Positions 32,331 through 44,143 of a stretch of DNA of 64,000 nt are shown piece by piece (within the stretch, counting starts at the first letter, position 1; each line of letters starts with the position of its first letter). The translations under genes were made by a program, and so were the position numbers. The DNA comes from Bradysia coprophila (lineage: Eukaryota; Arthropoda; Insecta; Diptera; Sciaridae), in assembly GCF_014529535.1 (NCBI RefSeq), contig NW_023503584.1, forward strand, positions 472,190-536,189. Reading direction: 5' to 3'. The notes beneath the pieces are model-generated. The model had not been told where the DNA came from, made no database searches, and was given only the letters and a program-made list of their open reading frames with translations.

Positions 32331-34815
32331 ACCACTTACAGTGGAGGTGTGACGCAAGTTTTATTTCCAAAAAAAAGACACAAAATTTTAGAAAGAAAAT
32401 TATACCAAAAAAACTGCGTCTCAAAGTGGGAGATGTTTCGACTTTTCTCCGTTCTTTCAGAAAATGTTTTTCCCTTTTTTAAACTTTTAAATTTTTTGTG
32501 TCTGTGGTTTTTAATAAAGTAGTGAAGTATGCGAATATTTCAATACCTTTTTTTTCATTTCTTCATTGCAAAATTACCATTAAGGCTGCTAATGGTAGTA
32601 TTGGTATCATAATACTACTCTATTTGACGTGTAAAAACCTCTATTACCCTGCTAGGTGCTTTATTAATAAAAATCAGCTGTTCCTCATTTTCCTAATTGT
32701 CTACCATTTGTGATACTAGTTCTTTTATTAGAGGATTTTTTTTTAGAATTTGGGGAAATTTGAGAAATAGGTAGGTAGGCTGTGCAAGTAAGACGGACGT
32801 GAAAATTTTGCTCCGTAAATTTTTTAGTAAAATTTGCATTTATTCCTTCGATTTCTTGTGTTTTCGCATCGAAAACGTTTCGAAAGTATGTTTCACGGGA
32901 ACGCGCCTCGGATAATTTGAGAATTTCATCCATTTGGACAAAAATTGGTTCATATTTCTATGCGCGAAAATTTTGAGTGCAAGCATTTAAACTCGAGAAA
33001 TGAGTTCATATCCCCACTGCGATCTAGGCTGAAGAACCACTTACGTGTCTCTTCATATGGATGAAAGTTGGGCCGACTGAAGATAGAATAACTGGTTTGA
33101 CTCGATCGTGTCATAGGATTTGAAGAAAACCTGTTCAACGCATGAGTGATGCCAAGAAAGTTTTGAAGCCTGGACGCACCAGGCAAAGGCGTTGCAACAA
33201 TGGCCGATTCTGTCATAAAACCACTCGCTAAACGAAAAGAGGACTGGTATCCATTAAATGAATGAAGAAGTTTCACTTGCAGAGATTGTTCAGAGCAATG
33301 AAAAAGCTCAAGCGGTCGGTTCATCTCCCCACTGCCGACAGTTGGTCCGTACACTAACTGTATTTCGGGTCTACGACGATATCGCTCGCGTAGATCCGTA
33401 TCTGGCCAAATCTCAAGACGTGTGACAGCCTTCTGCCAACCTGAATGAACGTGACCCTCTGCATATCAATTATCTCCTCTCCAGTCCCAATGCATGAATT
33501 TCCCTTAAGGCAAACAATAACGACTGGATGATTTTGGGTGTCAGGACACGAGAAATGAAGTGAACCATGGACACACGTGAATGAATGAACGGTGAAGGAT
33601 ATAGGAGTCAAGACGAGTGTAATAGGATGCGAAAAGGTACAGAGTATAACAGGATGCAAGTGGAAAAGGTAATTGATGAAATCTGATAAAGTAGCTAGTC
33701 CGACCACATAGATCGTGCGACGGTGGTCGAGTTAGTTACCACAATAAGTACTCTGTGGTATATAAGAAAACAGTAGACCAGAGTGGTGTGCCCTACACTG
33801 ATATTATTCAGAACACACATAAATGTCAATGGGTGGTAGCTGAATTATAAAGTAAAGACATTTAGTGATGTGTGCTTTGAACATTATCAAGGAGAACGAA
33901 AAGGGGGGATTAGGGTATGACTCACGATCATGCCAAAGTCCTCACGTTCAATGTTCTCATGGGATCGCTCACAGGAGCACGTTTTGGTTACTCAAGTCAA
34001 GATTTTTTTTTGAGAATTTGGTATAATCAAGGCAATAAATTCAGCGACTTTTTTGAAAAACCCTGAAACACGTGTCGACTAGAATGTGAAACTCAATAAA
34101 TTTGACTTTTCAACGAACTCTCTGTCTGCCATATTTTCCGAGTATGGGTCAAATAGCTCAATAGCTTAAAACACTCATAGCTCCGAAATTATAAATTTTT
34201 AAGAAAATTCCTTCAAAATAGTTTCTTAGAATTACGTTCTTAACACACCCTGAAAATTTCAGCCAAATCCACCAAGTAATTCAAAAGTTTCGTTGTAACG
34301 AAGTAACAAAGTAACAAACTCACATAGTATCAAAGGTTGGTGAAATCACGACAGAGGAAAGTTAACCAGGCAGGAGCGCCGATTCGACTAGGGACCTGAT
34401 TAATCTAGTAGCCCTATATCTTTTGCGAATAAAATTTTTCAATTTATGTTAGTGTTCATTTGAGTTCATTCTCACACAGTGTATTAGGTACCTAATTTGA
34501 CGTTTCGAAAATGAACCGCTCCTGCCTGGTTTATTTTACTCTGCCGTGGTAATATTCATAAATATCAAAAAATATGAAAATCCGTTTTTTCATAAATTTA
34601 TTATCTCGGCCAAATCTAAACCCATTTTACCGTGTGATATCTCGTTGAACTACTATGGACGCCCAGATTACGAATTAAATACTTTGGGGGTAGTAGGAGC
34701 AAAGGGAGAAAAGTAAAAAAGTTCCTGTATGTTCCTCAGTCGTACGGACTTTCTTTATTAATTTTATAGTGTGAACGGACTTGCGTCACGGCCCTTGACT
34801 AACGTAGGGCCATGA
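32324..34815. mobile_element. Composite repeat insertion upstream of amidase copy 2
   Basis: It begins with a TIR fragment (CCACTTACAGTGGAGGTGTG) also found at 50479. From 33990 it is homologous to 50786-51350 (TTTTTTTGAGAATTTGGTATAA, CACGTGTCGACTAGAAT) and at 34560-34815 to 51900-52235 (GGGGGTAGTAGGAGCAAAG, ACGTAGGGCCATGAT). The same modules in the same order at both sites suggest one element family. A TATATAAG at 33769 and two unrecognised minus-strand ORFs (33354-32950 and 33707-33354) lie inside. No transposase or polymerase was recognised. Confidence 0.55.
34346..34546. mobile_element. TIR element nested in the composite repeat
   Basis: CACGACAGAG with AACCAGGCAGGAGCG at the left is matched by CGCTCCTGCCTGGTTTA and CTCTGCCGTG at the right; the equivalent position in the 51-kb copy lacks it. 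Confidence 0.6.
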
Positions 34816-35107
34816 TGAAGACACTTTCCGCATCGAAATTTTGCAGATTTACTGACAGTGTTTGTCATAATATAGCAACAACGTATTGAAATTTGATTGC
34901 AGCCGGTCCTCTAAAAACCTGTGTATCTTGTGCACCAATTTTTAAAATGTGAATTTTTTCAGTACTAGTCCAAATGGAGATGTGCTGAAATAGTACATTT
35001 CGCCATCGAAATTTTTTCAAATTTACTGATTTACTGAGTGGTGTCGTAATAATAACAACATATTTACATTAAATTGCAGCCGGCAGTCCTCTAAAAATCT
35101 CATTAAA
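34815..35107 (+). promoter_or_regulatory. Duplicated amidase leader
   Basis: Two tandem versions of the amidase 5' leader (34815-34930 and 34995-35107) share CATCGAAATTTT, TTACTGA, AACAAC and GCAGCCGG(CA)GTCCTCTAAAAA. The second ends at the ATG of copy 2. Confidence 0.5.
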
Positions 35108-37738
35108 ATGCTACCCTCCCCAACCCTGAAGGACTTGCAAGAAATATCCGAGGAATATAACTTAAATATATCCGACGATAAGTTGAGTTTTTACATGAGT
35201 AAGAGACGCATGATAAATTGATTGAATGAGTGAACTGTGCTCATATGGAATTGTCCCTAATACCTATAGAAACCATCGAACACAATTTGGAAGATGTAAA
35301 GGAAGTAAATGCATGGAAAAATCCGCTCGACGACGAAAAGCATAAGTATGGAAATCGGCCGTTTCATCGTGCCACGCTGCAAGAAAATCCATACAATGCA
35401 TGGTAAGCGATGATGATAAAATAGGGGGAGTATTTAAGAATTGATCGCTGGAAAATACGAAAATTTATTGATAAGGTGCTTCAACGATCACTTTTCTGAT
35501 TTTCTAGCGATCAATTTGTATTTTCCTTTCACAAATCTCTAATTATGTTTTTGAAATGATCGGTGTAATTACATCCCACAAAAAAGTATTTTTTGGTACG
35601 AGTGATGAAAAGTGGAACCCCGTTAGGGCAAGCTTTTGACTGGTCCTGAAAAATTCCTCTTTCATCAAGATTTACAAACAACGTTTCTTGTGCCGTAAGG
35701 ATCATGATGATACGAAACAATACAAAAACAAAAAATCAATCTATTTCTTTGCAAACTGCATTCATTTTCTAAACTAATGTGATTTACATTGTCTACCTCA
35801 GTCCAAAGTCTTGCTGCTTTGAGTGGAACCAATGCTCTCTCAGAGACGTCAAAATGCCACCTTATTTCTTTGAGAGAGTATTGCTGGATTTTATAAACTA
35901 AATAACGAGGTATAAGGGGAAGAGGTTGTAAGAAAATGGTTTCGGAAAAGTCAGCGCATTCCATTTTCTTCTTTAAACAATTGAATTAACTGTAATTTGT
36001 GGATGTCAGTGGACCTTAATCTCTTCAATGTGATCCTTGACTGTGTTTCACCAAATCTGTAAACTTATAGGCATCACATATGCAATATTAAAGGTGGTCA
36101 GAATGAAGACCAAGTTCAGCTACTAGCAGACAGAAAACTTGCCATAAAGGACAACATCTTCATTGGAATGGTACCGTTGATGAATGGTTCGAGAACACTG
36201 GAGGGATTCGTGCCCGAATGCGATGCCACTGTTGTTGAACGCATTTTAAACCATGGAGGCACAATTGTTGGTAATGTGACATGTGAAAATTTGTGTTTAA
36301 GTGGTGCTAGCTTCAACACAACGTACGGACCTGTAAGGAATCCTTGGAATCCCAATTATTCAGCAGGCGGATCGAGTTCTGGTAGTGGTGTTGTGGTAAA
36401 AGTTTCAAAGCAGGTCCAACAAAACCAGTTACTATGATTGAAAACATTGATTTTAAGGTGGCTGTAGGTGATGTAGACATGGCTTTGGGCGGTGACCAAG
36501 GTGGATCGATTCGAATTCCTTCTAGCAGTTGTGGTATTGTGGGACTAAAGCCTACGTACGGATTGGTTCCTTATACAGGAATAATATCGATTGTTCGAGC
36601 AATAGATCATGTTGGACCGATGGCTCGAAACGTAACAGATTGTGCACGATTGTTAACAGCGATTGCTGGTTTCGATGATGGTAAGGACGATAGACAGCCA
36701 TCGACTGGATTTCAATTAACGGATTATCTTGCTGAGGTTCGAGAATAGATAACCTCTGTCAATGCACCAGAGGTGAAAGAGTCTTGTCAAATTACAGGTT
36801 AATGCAGCTAGGCCTGGCGTTCTAAGAATTGGTATTTTAAAGGAAGGATTTGAAGAATGCGATGGCGTAATCATCGATTGCATTCAAAATGCAATTGATT
36901 TGATCAAATCGTCCAATCAATTTGCAGAAGTGACAGAAGTATCCGTTCCAGATCACTCGAAGGGTACATTTTCACGATCTTGAATTGTCTTCACATCCTC
37001 TACAAGAAACTTTTCTTACTTACAGCTTTGTCACCGTTTTTTTCACCCATTCTATTCTATGCCACTCAGGATCAATTGATCGATGGATGCGGTTAGCTCT
37101 ATAGAAATATGTGTTGTAATGCCCACACTGAAAGAAAAAGTTTTTTTAGGATACGGAACTTCAGTCAGTGGTGTCCTGTCGAGTGCTCTGTCTGAAAAGA
37201 TGTATGATGGTTTGAGATCACATTCTCATACACTTCATGACCTAGCCAAGCAGGTTATAGTATCAAGCGCTTACGTAAAAAAGTATGGTGGACACGCGAG
37301 ATACTCCAGCTATGCAAAAGCTCAAACCTGGTTTTGGCATATCGGAAAAGCTTACAATAAAGCATTGGAGGAGGTCGATGTGTTACTGATGCCTACGTTG
37401 CCGATACTGCCCATTAAGATACCTTCACCCGATGCACCTATAAGAGGTAAATTGAAGCTGAACTGGAAATTCGGACAAGTTTTTGTTAAATATCTTTTGT
37501 GGATTTTGCAGACGCTATGGAAGCAGCAGCGATTAGTTTGAGTAGAAATACGGCCCCATTTGATGTAACACATCATCCGGCCATTACTTTAAATGCTGGA
37601 TACGACAAGGAAACTAATTTGCCTATCGGTTTACAATTGGTCGGTAGGTTATGGGATGATGCAACTGTATTGAAAGCGGCTAAGTTGATCGAGGATTCCT
37701 TGGCTGAACTACAGAAACCATTTAGTTTCACTATTTGA
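35108..37738 (+). CDS. Amidase signature family enzyme, copy 2
   Basis: Paralogue of the amidase 10 kb upstream with the same eight-exon structure and the same exon lengths: 35108-35198, 35270-35402, 36071-36395, 36458-36736, 36798-36963, 37026-37091, 37150-37446 and 37512-37738, encoding 527 residues. The triad Lys101, Ser176 and Ser200 is intact and the nucleophile motif is the standard GGSIRIP. Exons are very similar to copy 1, while introns and the start of exon 8 differ ([13 protein letters not shown] against [13 protein letters not shown]). Intron 2 is longer (668 bp). Two stop codons that appear in exon 1 when read straight through belong to the 71-bp first intron. AATAAA lies at 37762. 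The 5' flank is interrupted by about 2.5 kb of repeat DNA relative to copy 1. Substrate unknown. Confidence 0.88.
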
Positions 37739-38176
37739 TTTTGGAAGTTATGCTTGCGAACAATAAAGAATTTTTTACGGAATGGGGGAACAGAGGCTTC
37801 ATTAGTCTTAAATATAATAGCCGTGACTAAAGAAGTAACTGATTTTGTATCAATACTGTTAGGGAAAACTAGATTTTTAGCATGACAAACCTTGCAAAAT
37901 TCTATTTCAGCAATTTGTACATTGAAATCGGTATCCCTTGTATGTCGACTGTGAAGAAACACTCTGTGAAACAATCGAAAATCAAACAATAAATCCGCAT
38001 AAATTTGAAAGCAAGACTATGTTCAATTTTGTACTAAAAAGAGTATGTTTTGCTGGTTCTGCCGCGACAGCTGTTTCGCCGACAGAAACAAAACACTACT
38101 GTCAGGTCTGTCACTCCAGTTATAACCAAGAAGAAGTGTTGTTCCTTTCGATTAAATTTAATTTTCCGATTTTAAA

Positions 38177-38768
38177 ATGGTGCTAGTAACTCCAACTTCG
38201 TCAATACTGTTGAAATGGAATAGTGTGAGGCGATTCAATTTACTTCCCCTATCAAATATCGTGAGTTTTTTTTTAACAAAAATGCGAAAACCAAAAACCT
38301 CTAAACGGAAAGTCGTTTTCAGCTTCGCTCTCAATATTCGTCTGTCAAGGAACCGACAGACCAGCCAGATATTGTGGTTCCGAAGAATCCACTGGAACCG
38401 TTTCAGACAGCTCATCTGCAAGCCGAAAACGGTGCTATTTACGATAAGAAACCCTGGAAATTAACTCTCGAAGCAGGCAAACGGTACTCGTGGTGTCTGT
38501 GCGGAAAATCGAAAAATCAACCGATTTGCGATGGAACTCACAAGAATACCTTCCTGAAAATAAAATTGAGGTTGGTGGACACATTCGGTGTGTTAATTCT
38601 AGGGACAAGTCGTTTTAACCTATATTCGATTCCAGACCTATTCGATTTCAAGTGGAGAAAACGGGCGATTACTGGCTGTGCAATTGCAAACACACGAAGA
38701 ACCGACCTTTCTGCGATGGAACCCACAAGTTGCCAGAAATACAATCTGCTACAGCTGCTGTAAAATAA
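38177..38768 (+). CDS. Cisd3: CISD3-like mitochondrial protein with two CDGSH iron-sulfur domains
   Basis: Exons 38177-38260, 38323-38570 and 38636-38768 give 154 residues. The protein should bind two [2Fe-2S] clusters in the mitochondrial matrix, like CISD3/MiNT in other animals. The first domain has Cys86, Cys88, Cys97 and His101 (WCLCG...CDGTH), the second Cys126, Cys128, Cys137 and His141 (LCNC...CDGTH), each a C-x-C-x8-C-x3-H cluster site. Both domains read CDGTH instead of CDGSH. The N-terminus is rich in Arg, Lys, Ser and hydrophobic residues with no acids before residue 38, consistent with a targeting peptide. It starts about 440 bp after the end of amidase copy 2, on the same strand; there is no sign that the two are functionally linked. 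Confidence 0.9.
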
Positions 38769-39138
38769 AAATTATTTCACACACTGCAAGTGGTGTCGGT
38801 GTTGCTCGTTTCGCATTTGTTAAAATAGGATTTAGGATTGAAATAAATGAAATCAAAGAAATTGTGTTGGTCTCATCGCCGTGTGGTGCGTCTCAAGTGA
38901 TATCCTCAGATTCAAAACTCGGGCTAAATTTGTAAGTGGAATAGAACCAGGTGAGAGCATCCGGCTGTAATATGTTTGAAGGCGCGATATTGAGAGACAT
39001 CCGAAAAAAACAGACTATGATTTGAAGATTGCACTCACAATGTGGGTTGATGAAATTGATTTCTTTGATTGAATGTTGGAAATGCCTACCTGTGTTCTGA
39101 TGTAGCAGAATTTTACGGTTTTTAGGTGAGCCTTAAGG

Positions 39139-41449
39139 CAGGGACTATTTTAGGGAAAATTTTAGAGAAAATCGGGAAAATTAAGGAAAATAGGGAAAAT
39201 TACGAGGAAAATTAGGAAAAATTAAGGAAAATCGGGAAAATTGAGGAAAATTATAAGGAAAATAGGGAAAACTAAAGAGAAAATAAAAAAATAATTTTTT
39301 TATTGCGTAAACCTAGGCATTTTGAATTCAATATTCGTTTGTTCTGCATTTCACAGTTGTCAGCCGCCACAGTTGTCGGGGTTTTTATACTAATTGTAGA
39401 TATTTGGGTGTTCTATAAAGTCATCAGTCAATCTAGATTATTTTATTTGAGGAACAACGAGAAGTTTGCAATTTCGAAACATTTACCAAAATTTCACAAT
39501 CTCATTGTGAAGGATTAACTAGCTAGAGCGAAAAAAATTATTTGGTTTGAATTATATTCTGCGCTGGTGTTTTTAATATTCGTCATATTTAGAATACGAA
39601 ATGGAATTTGGAGCTGGCTTACTACGGGACAGTAGGGGTGATCTTTAAAATGATTAACATCCTTGACATAGTTAATTTGTCACTGAGACTTGAGGTAGTA
39701 GTTAATCATTAATATTTAAGAATAACTTTCATGTCAGTTGATATAGTCGTTTTCGAAAATGTAAATTCAAGATATAACATCGGAGCTGAAAGGCTCTTTC
39801 AATAAAAACGGAAGTGGCAGTCGCTAATAGGGTCTTGAGAATAAATGACAGAGATCTGAACAAGTTTAATTACAATAAATACGTCAGTTTTCCGATTGGT
39901 TTGCAGATTGAAAACTCAATTATTACAGATACTACAGATATCCTGACCATAAAATGGTAAAAAACATAAAATTGACCTCTTTTGTTTAATGCTATAAAGA
40001 TTTAGACATTAAATCTAGACGGATTATTAAATCACTAAAAATTGTTACTCTTTTGCAACTCTTCTTAACGTGTGCAACTCTTTTGCAACTTCTTACAATG
40101 ATTTCCTCTCGGTCTAGACGAATTTTATCCGATACCGAACGAAGTATTTAAATCCCCGATTACTAAAGGTTGCTGGTTGCTAAGTGATGGAGATAATAAG
40201 CCTGACCGAGTTATTAGATTTTGATTAGTTATCATTTGTCATGTAGAGGTAGCGGTTGACTGGAACGTTTAGCTTGTGATTCTGGAGTATCTAGTTAAAT
40301 GAATTTCGAGTGAGTTCACCTTGCACGGTGATTATGGACAAAATTGCGATTTAATGAAATTGTGTTTAGTTGGTCATTATTTTAAACTAAAAAATTGTTC
40401 TACTTTATGCCTCAAAAATGCAACGATTTTTTTCGGAAAATTAGTTTAAACAACGGAACGGACAGCCGAATATAAAAAGCCAAAAGTTGCGCAATATAGC
40501 AATAGATGTAAAAATTGTCAATCCGAGGCGAAGCCGAGTCCAGTTTAGGCACAAGTTAGCAACAAGATTTTATGTACAGGAATGGGATCTTCATTTTTCC
40601 AAACGTCATATATGAACATCCATTTACGCACTACTTTGATCGCACTACTGTACAAAAAGTTCATATAAAAAATGACTTTTCCCCAGTACTCCTTGCGACA
40701 GAGCACCTCAGACATACGTTTAATTTTCGCGGCTGATCAAGCACCGCGGTTTTTGGTGTTTCTTTACTAATAAAATCGTTTCATCAGTACTCATTATGTG
40801 ATTTCAGCACACCCGCCCTGAACAAAAATAAAGTTTTGCCGAAAATGCACCCAAAAATTGATCGCTGTTCTGAATAAGCTGGACCAGATGCTTCCCCAGC
40901 CCATACAATTTTTTCCTTAGTTGTATGGGTGTGGGGAAGCATCTGGTCCAGCTTAACGGACCATCGTTTTGAACTCCTCTAGGGTCCCTCTATTTAGAAC
41001 AGCAATCAATTTTTGGGTGCATTTTCGGTAAAACTTTATTTTTGTTCAGGGGGGGTGTGTCAGATAGAATTTTATTTATTATTAATTGAAGAAGTCTAAG
41101 AGACTTACATTAGTATTTAGATAACATGAAATATCGAGATGGAGGTCTAGTTCGCTATTCACTACAAGGTATTTTCTTCATTGGAGAGAAAAAAGGACTC
41201 GATGGTTTCAATCCACTTTGAGATGACAACAAATACTTTCAGGAAATCGTCCACCACTATCAAACCATTTATTTTATTTACCCATTAAATCTGGAAGAGA
41301 GTTTTGAGGTGTAATTTAGAATTAACGTAAAATCGGGAAAAATAAGGAAAATCGGAAAAATTCAGGAAAATAAGGAAAAATTGGGAAAATCAGGAAAATC
41401 AGGGAAAATTAGGAAAATCGGGAAAAAGTTTTCCCTAAAATAGTCACTG
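39139..41449. mobile_element. 2.3-kb non-autonomous hAT-like element
   Basis: Ends CAGGGACTATTTTAGGG and CCCTAAAATAGTCACTG are flanked by an exact 8-bp duplication CCTTAAGG (39131-39138 and 41450-41457). About 150 bp inside each end is a degenerate GGGAAAAT repeat. The interior (39300-41280) has no transposase ORF, so it must depend on another hAT enzyme. It contains the foldback at 40808-41061. Confidence 0.82.
40808..41061. mobile_element. Double-nested foldback inside the hAT-like element
   Basis: The outer arms (ACACCCGCCCTGAACAAAAA; TTTTTGTTCAGGGGGGGTGT) pair over about 67 bp. The inner hairpin AAGCTGGACCAGATGCTTCC / GGAAGCATCTGGTCCAGCTT pairs over about 33 bp with a short loop. Confidence 0.8.
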
Positions 41450-41457
41450 CCTTAAGG

Positions 41458-42492
41458 TCAGAAAAGGAAAATATTCGTGGTACAAGGAACGTCTATGAAA
41501 TATTTTCGATATAAGTGAGCTGTTCCAAGATTTTGGTTTCTAGATTTTGGGATTCAGACCGATTCACCGATTTCTCTAGATTTTTTTAAATTTCCACAAG
41601 GTTTTTTAATGTTGTCGAAATGACATACTTACAAAAGTAGTGATATCAGTCAAGCCCTTAAATGCAATTACCAGGAAATTTTCCCATTTTTCATCTATTC
41701 TTGAGGTTATTGTCAGAAAATGGCTTTTCCTTTTGATTTGAAAGCTAGGTGTACTAAGGCAATATGCCAGGTCTTAATAACCAGTCTTAAAGCGTACACC
41801 TTTGACCGGAGCGAATATTACTAATGAAAAGGTAATAGAATTCTGTCACTTTTTTAAACGTAATAGAGCAACGAAGATGTCTATAAATCCTTGCCTGGCG
41901 CGTGTATATCATATATAATATCGTACTTGTATATTTCATTCATATGGTGTAATCGTGAACACTTATGGACTTATCACTTAGATACGTATGACGTATAAAC
42001 CTCTGACGTTTCATGGTTTCACGTATAAACTTAAGCACTTATAAGTTTGACCTTATAAGCAGTCGACTTATAACTTATGACCTATAACCACCTTACTTAT
42101 AACTGACTTACATATAACTTATAAGTTCATATTTATAAGTCGACGTATAACTTATACGCCATTTGCGCAAACTGTCTAATGTTTACATGAAATATGTATA
42201 CTTATACCATAACAGAAATTCTGATTTCCGATAAGCGTTCACAGTACAAACAAACCATCCTCCCAAGAGCTGTTTACTTACAATGGCTACAAGAATTAAT
42301 CAGTTCAAATTTTCTTATCATCAAATCGCACGTCAGTCTATTAATGTAATAAACTGATTGTCGTATCAGTTCAATTCCATTTATCAAACGAGATAGGAAT
42401 GGACAATATTTAAACCTTGCACAGGGAAAATGTATTGAGGGAAATCAGTTTTCGTGGCTTTAGTGTACGTCGTTTTTGTCAGAGAAAACATC
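41458..42492. other. Gap before the RING/SPRY gene
   Basis: No ORF is supported. At 41985-42165 the motif ACTTATAAG/CTTATAACTTATGAC recurs irregularly as a short degenerate repeat (TTATAA-rich, about 20 bp spacing). The end should hold the promoter of the RING gene. Confidence 0.4.
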
Positions 42493-43681
42493 ATGGGCTA
42501 TGAATTAACGCGTTTCGTTGGCGAAATTGATCCTGACTTTCTTTGCCAAATGTGTAAATTGGTTCTGGAGAATCCGGTACAAATACCTTGCGACCATTTG
42601 TTTTGTTACGATTGCATAAAGCATCGAATTGCAACTGATAGGACATGCCCCGTTGACCTGACCCCTATAAAGCTCTGTGGTGAAGTACAAGTATTTAAAG
42701 CTCCATGCTTGGCTTTTCGCAATCTTTTGTATAAACTGAACATCATGTGTGACTTTCGTAAGACAAATAGTCTGACCGCTCAGATTTCGACGCTAACAAT
42801 TTTTTGCTTTTACAGAAACTCTAGGATGCTCGAAGATTATGAAATTGGAAGGTCTGGCTGAACATGTGAAGAACTGTGAGTACAATTGTGACTCAGAAAT
42901 TATTTGCGACAAAGGATGCAACTTGACAGTGACTCGACGGGCGTATTTAACTAGCAGTTGTTCGATACATATGAAGAGAGAAATTGAGAACCTGCAGCAT
43001 CGGGTCAGTTTTCAGAGAAAACGTTTCGAAGGCTTGGCCAATTGCCTTTATGAACGCATTAAGAAACTGAATGACGAAATAAACTGTAATCGCATCCAGA
43101 AACAGCAACTGGAAAATGTAATTAGGCGTCAGCACCAAGAACTTTCGGCTTTGAAAAGTAGAAACTTAGCAAACACTCAACCAAAATGGCAGATGTGCCA
43201 CAACATGAACATCGACGAGAGCAATAATTTAAAAATCGACGATCATAACTTGTCCACATTCGCGTTCGTTCAGTCTTATCATCCATTGAAACCAGAAAGG
43301 CCTCACTTCCAAATACAATTATCCACCGCAGCGAACTCATCCGCTCAGAAAGGTGTTTGGATTGGATTGACTCGGAAAGGACATTCGATTGTTCGCAATC
43401 CCGAAGCACGATCTTTTGCTTGCATCTGGAACGGACGCATACAATTGGATAATGACTGTGTCGCAATGGGACCGAGATGGGAAGATGGAGATGTCATTAA
43501 ACTTGGATTTACATTTCCGAACAACTTTATGATGACCGCCGGCAATAACAGTGCTGTAGTGTGTCTATACAGGAATGAGAAAAGGTTTTTCGAAAGACTT
43601 GTTGAGATACCTAAAGATGGATTTTTTCCAACTATTTGTATTTATGGTAAGGACTCCAAGGTCACATACATCTACCATTAA
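42493..43681 (+). CDS. RNF41/NRDP1-like RING E3 with a SPRY-like C-terminal domain
   Basis: Two exons, 42493-42757 and 42816-43681, give 376 residues. The start MGYELTRFVGEID matches the RNF41/NRDP1 N-terminus, so the ATG at 42493 is preferred over an in-frame ATG 39 nt upstream. The RING is C3HC3D: Cys18, Cys21, Cys33, His35, Cys38, Cys41, Cys52 and Asp55. Next comes a TRAF-like zinc region (GCSKIMKLEGLAEHVKNCEYN), then a coiled coil near residues 130-190. The last 140 residues read like a SPRY/B30.2 domain (GVWIGLTRKG, WEDGDVIKLGF, VCLYRN, FFPTICIYG) and do not look like the RNF41 C-terminal substrate domain. A ubiquitin ligase with an altered substrate-recognition end is the natural reading; the substrate is unknown. 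Confidence 0.82.
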
Positions 43682-43950
43682 ATGTGATGTAAAGCGGAAA
43701 AAATTGAATTTTCTTTTCAGCTTTGAATAATATTATTTTTCCTTTCTGAGTAGGCCCTATAGACACAGACTCTACCCAATTGGATATAGAAGTAGGTATT
43801 CAAAAGTTATTTTTGATTGAAGTGTAAAATCACCAGTCCGCAGAAAGACTGGTAGTTTGGGCGTCCTATTACTACGCTATGTGCTTTGTGTCAGCATAGT
43901 CAGATAGCGTGTGTAGTTGTGGTGTATGTACTAAACATTAATAGTTATTT

Positions 43951-44045
43951 GTATGCTTGCTAAGAGGACTGAAAGTAAAGCTGTCAATTCGCAGGACCAG
44001 CTTGAATTGACATTTATTTACTTTCGGTCCTCTTAGCAAGCATAC
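43951..44045. mobile_element. Near-perfect palindrome 1
   Basis: GTATGCTTGCTAAGAGGACT is matched by the inverted GTCCTCTTAGCAAGCATAC, with an inner GTCAATT/AATTGAC pair. 95 bp, no coding content. Confidence 0.8.
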
Positions 44046-44143
44046 AAAACTTAATACGTAACTCTTTCGGCCTACTCAATCGATACGTAAATAACTATTA
44101 CGTATCGATTGAGGAGGCCGAAAGAGTTACGCATTAAGTTTTA
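44046..44143. mobile_element. Near-perfect palindrome 2
   Basis: AACTTAATACGTAACTCTTT and CGGCC(T)ACTCAATCGATACGTAA are inverted at 44107-44143 with few mismatches; the loop is only a few bases. It follows palindrome 1 without a gap. Confidence 0.8.

Noticed and set aside
32950-33707. Two adjacent minus-strand ORFs (134 and 117 residues)
   Set aside because: They lie within repeat DNA, show no recognisable domain, and are in the range expected for chance frames.
42454-42492. Upstream in-frame ATG for the RING protein
   Set aside because: The conserved RNF41-type start MGY begins at 42493; the extra 13 residues resemble no family member.
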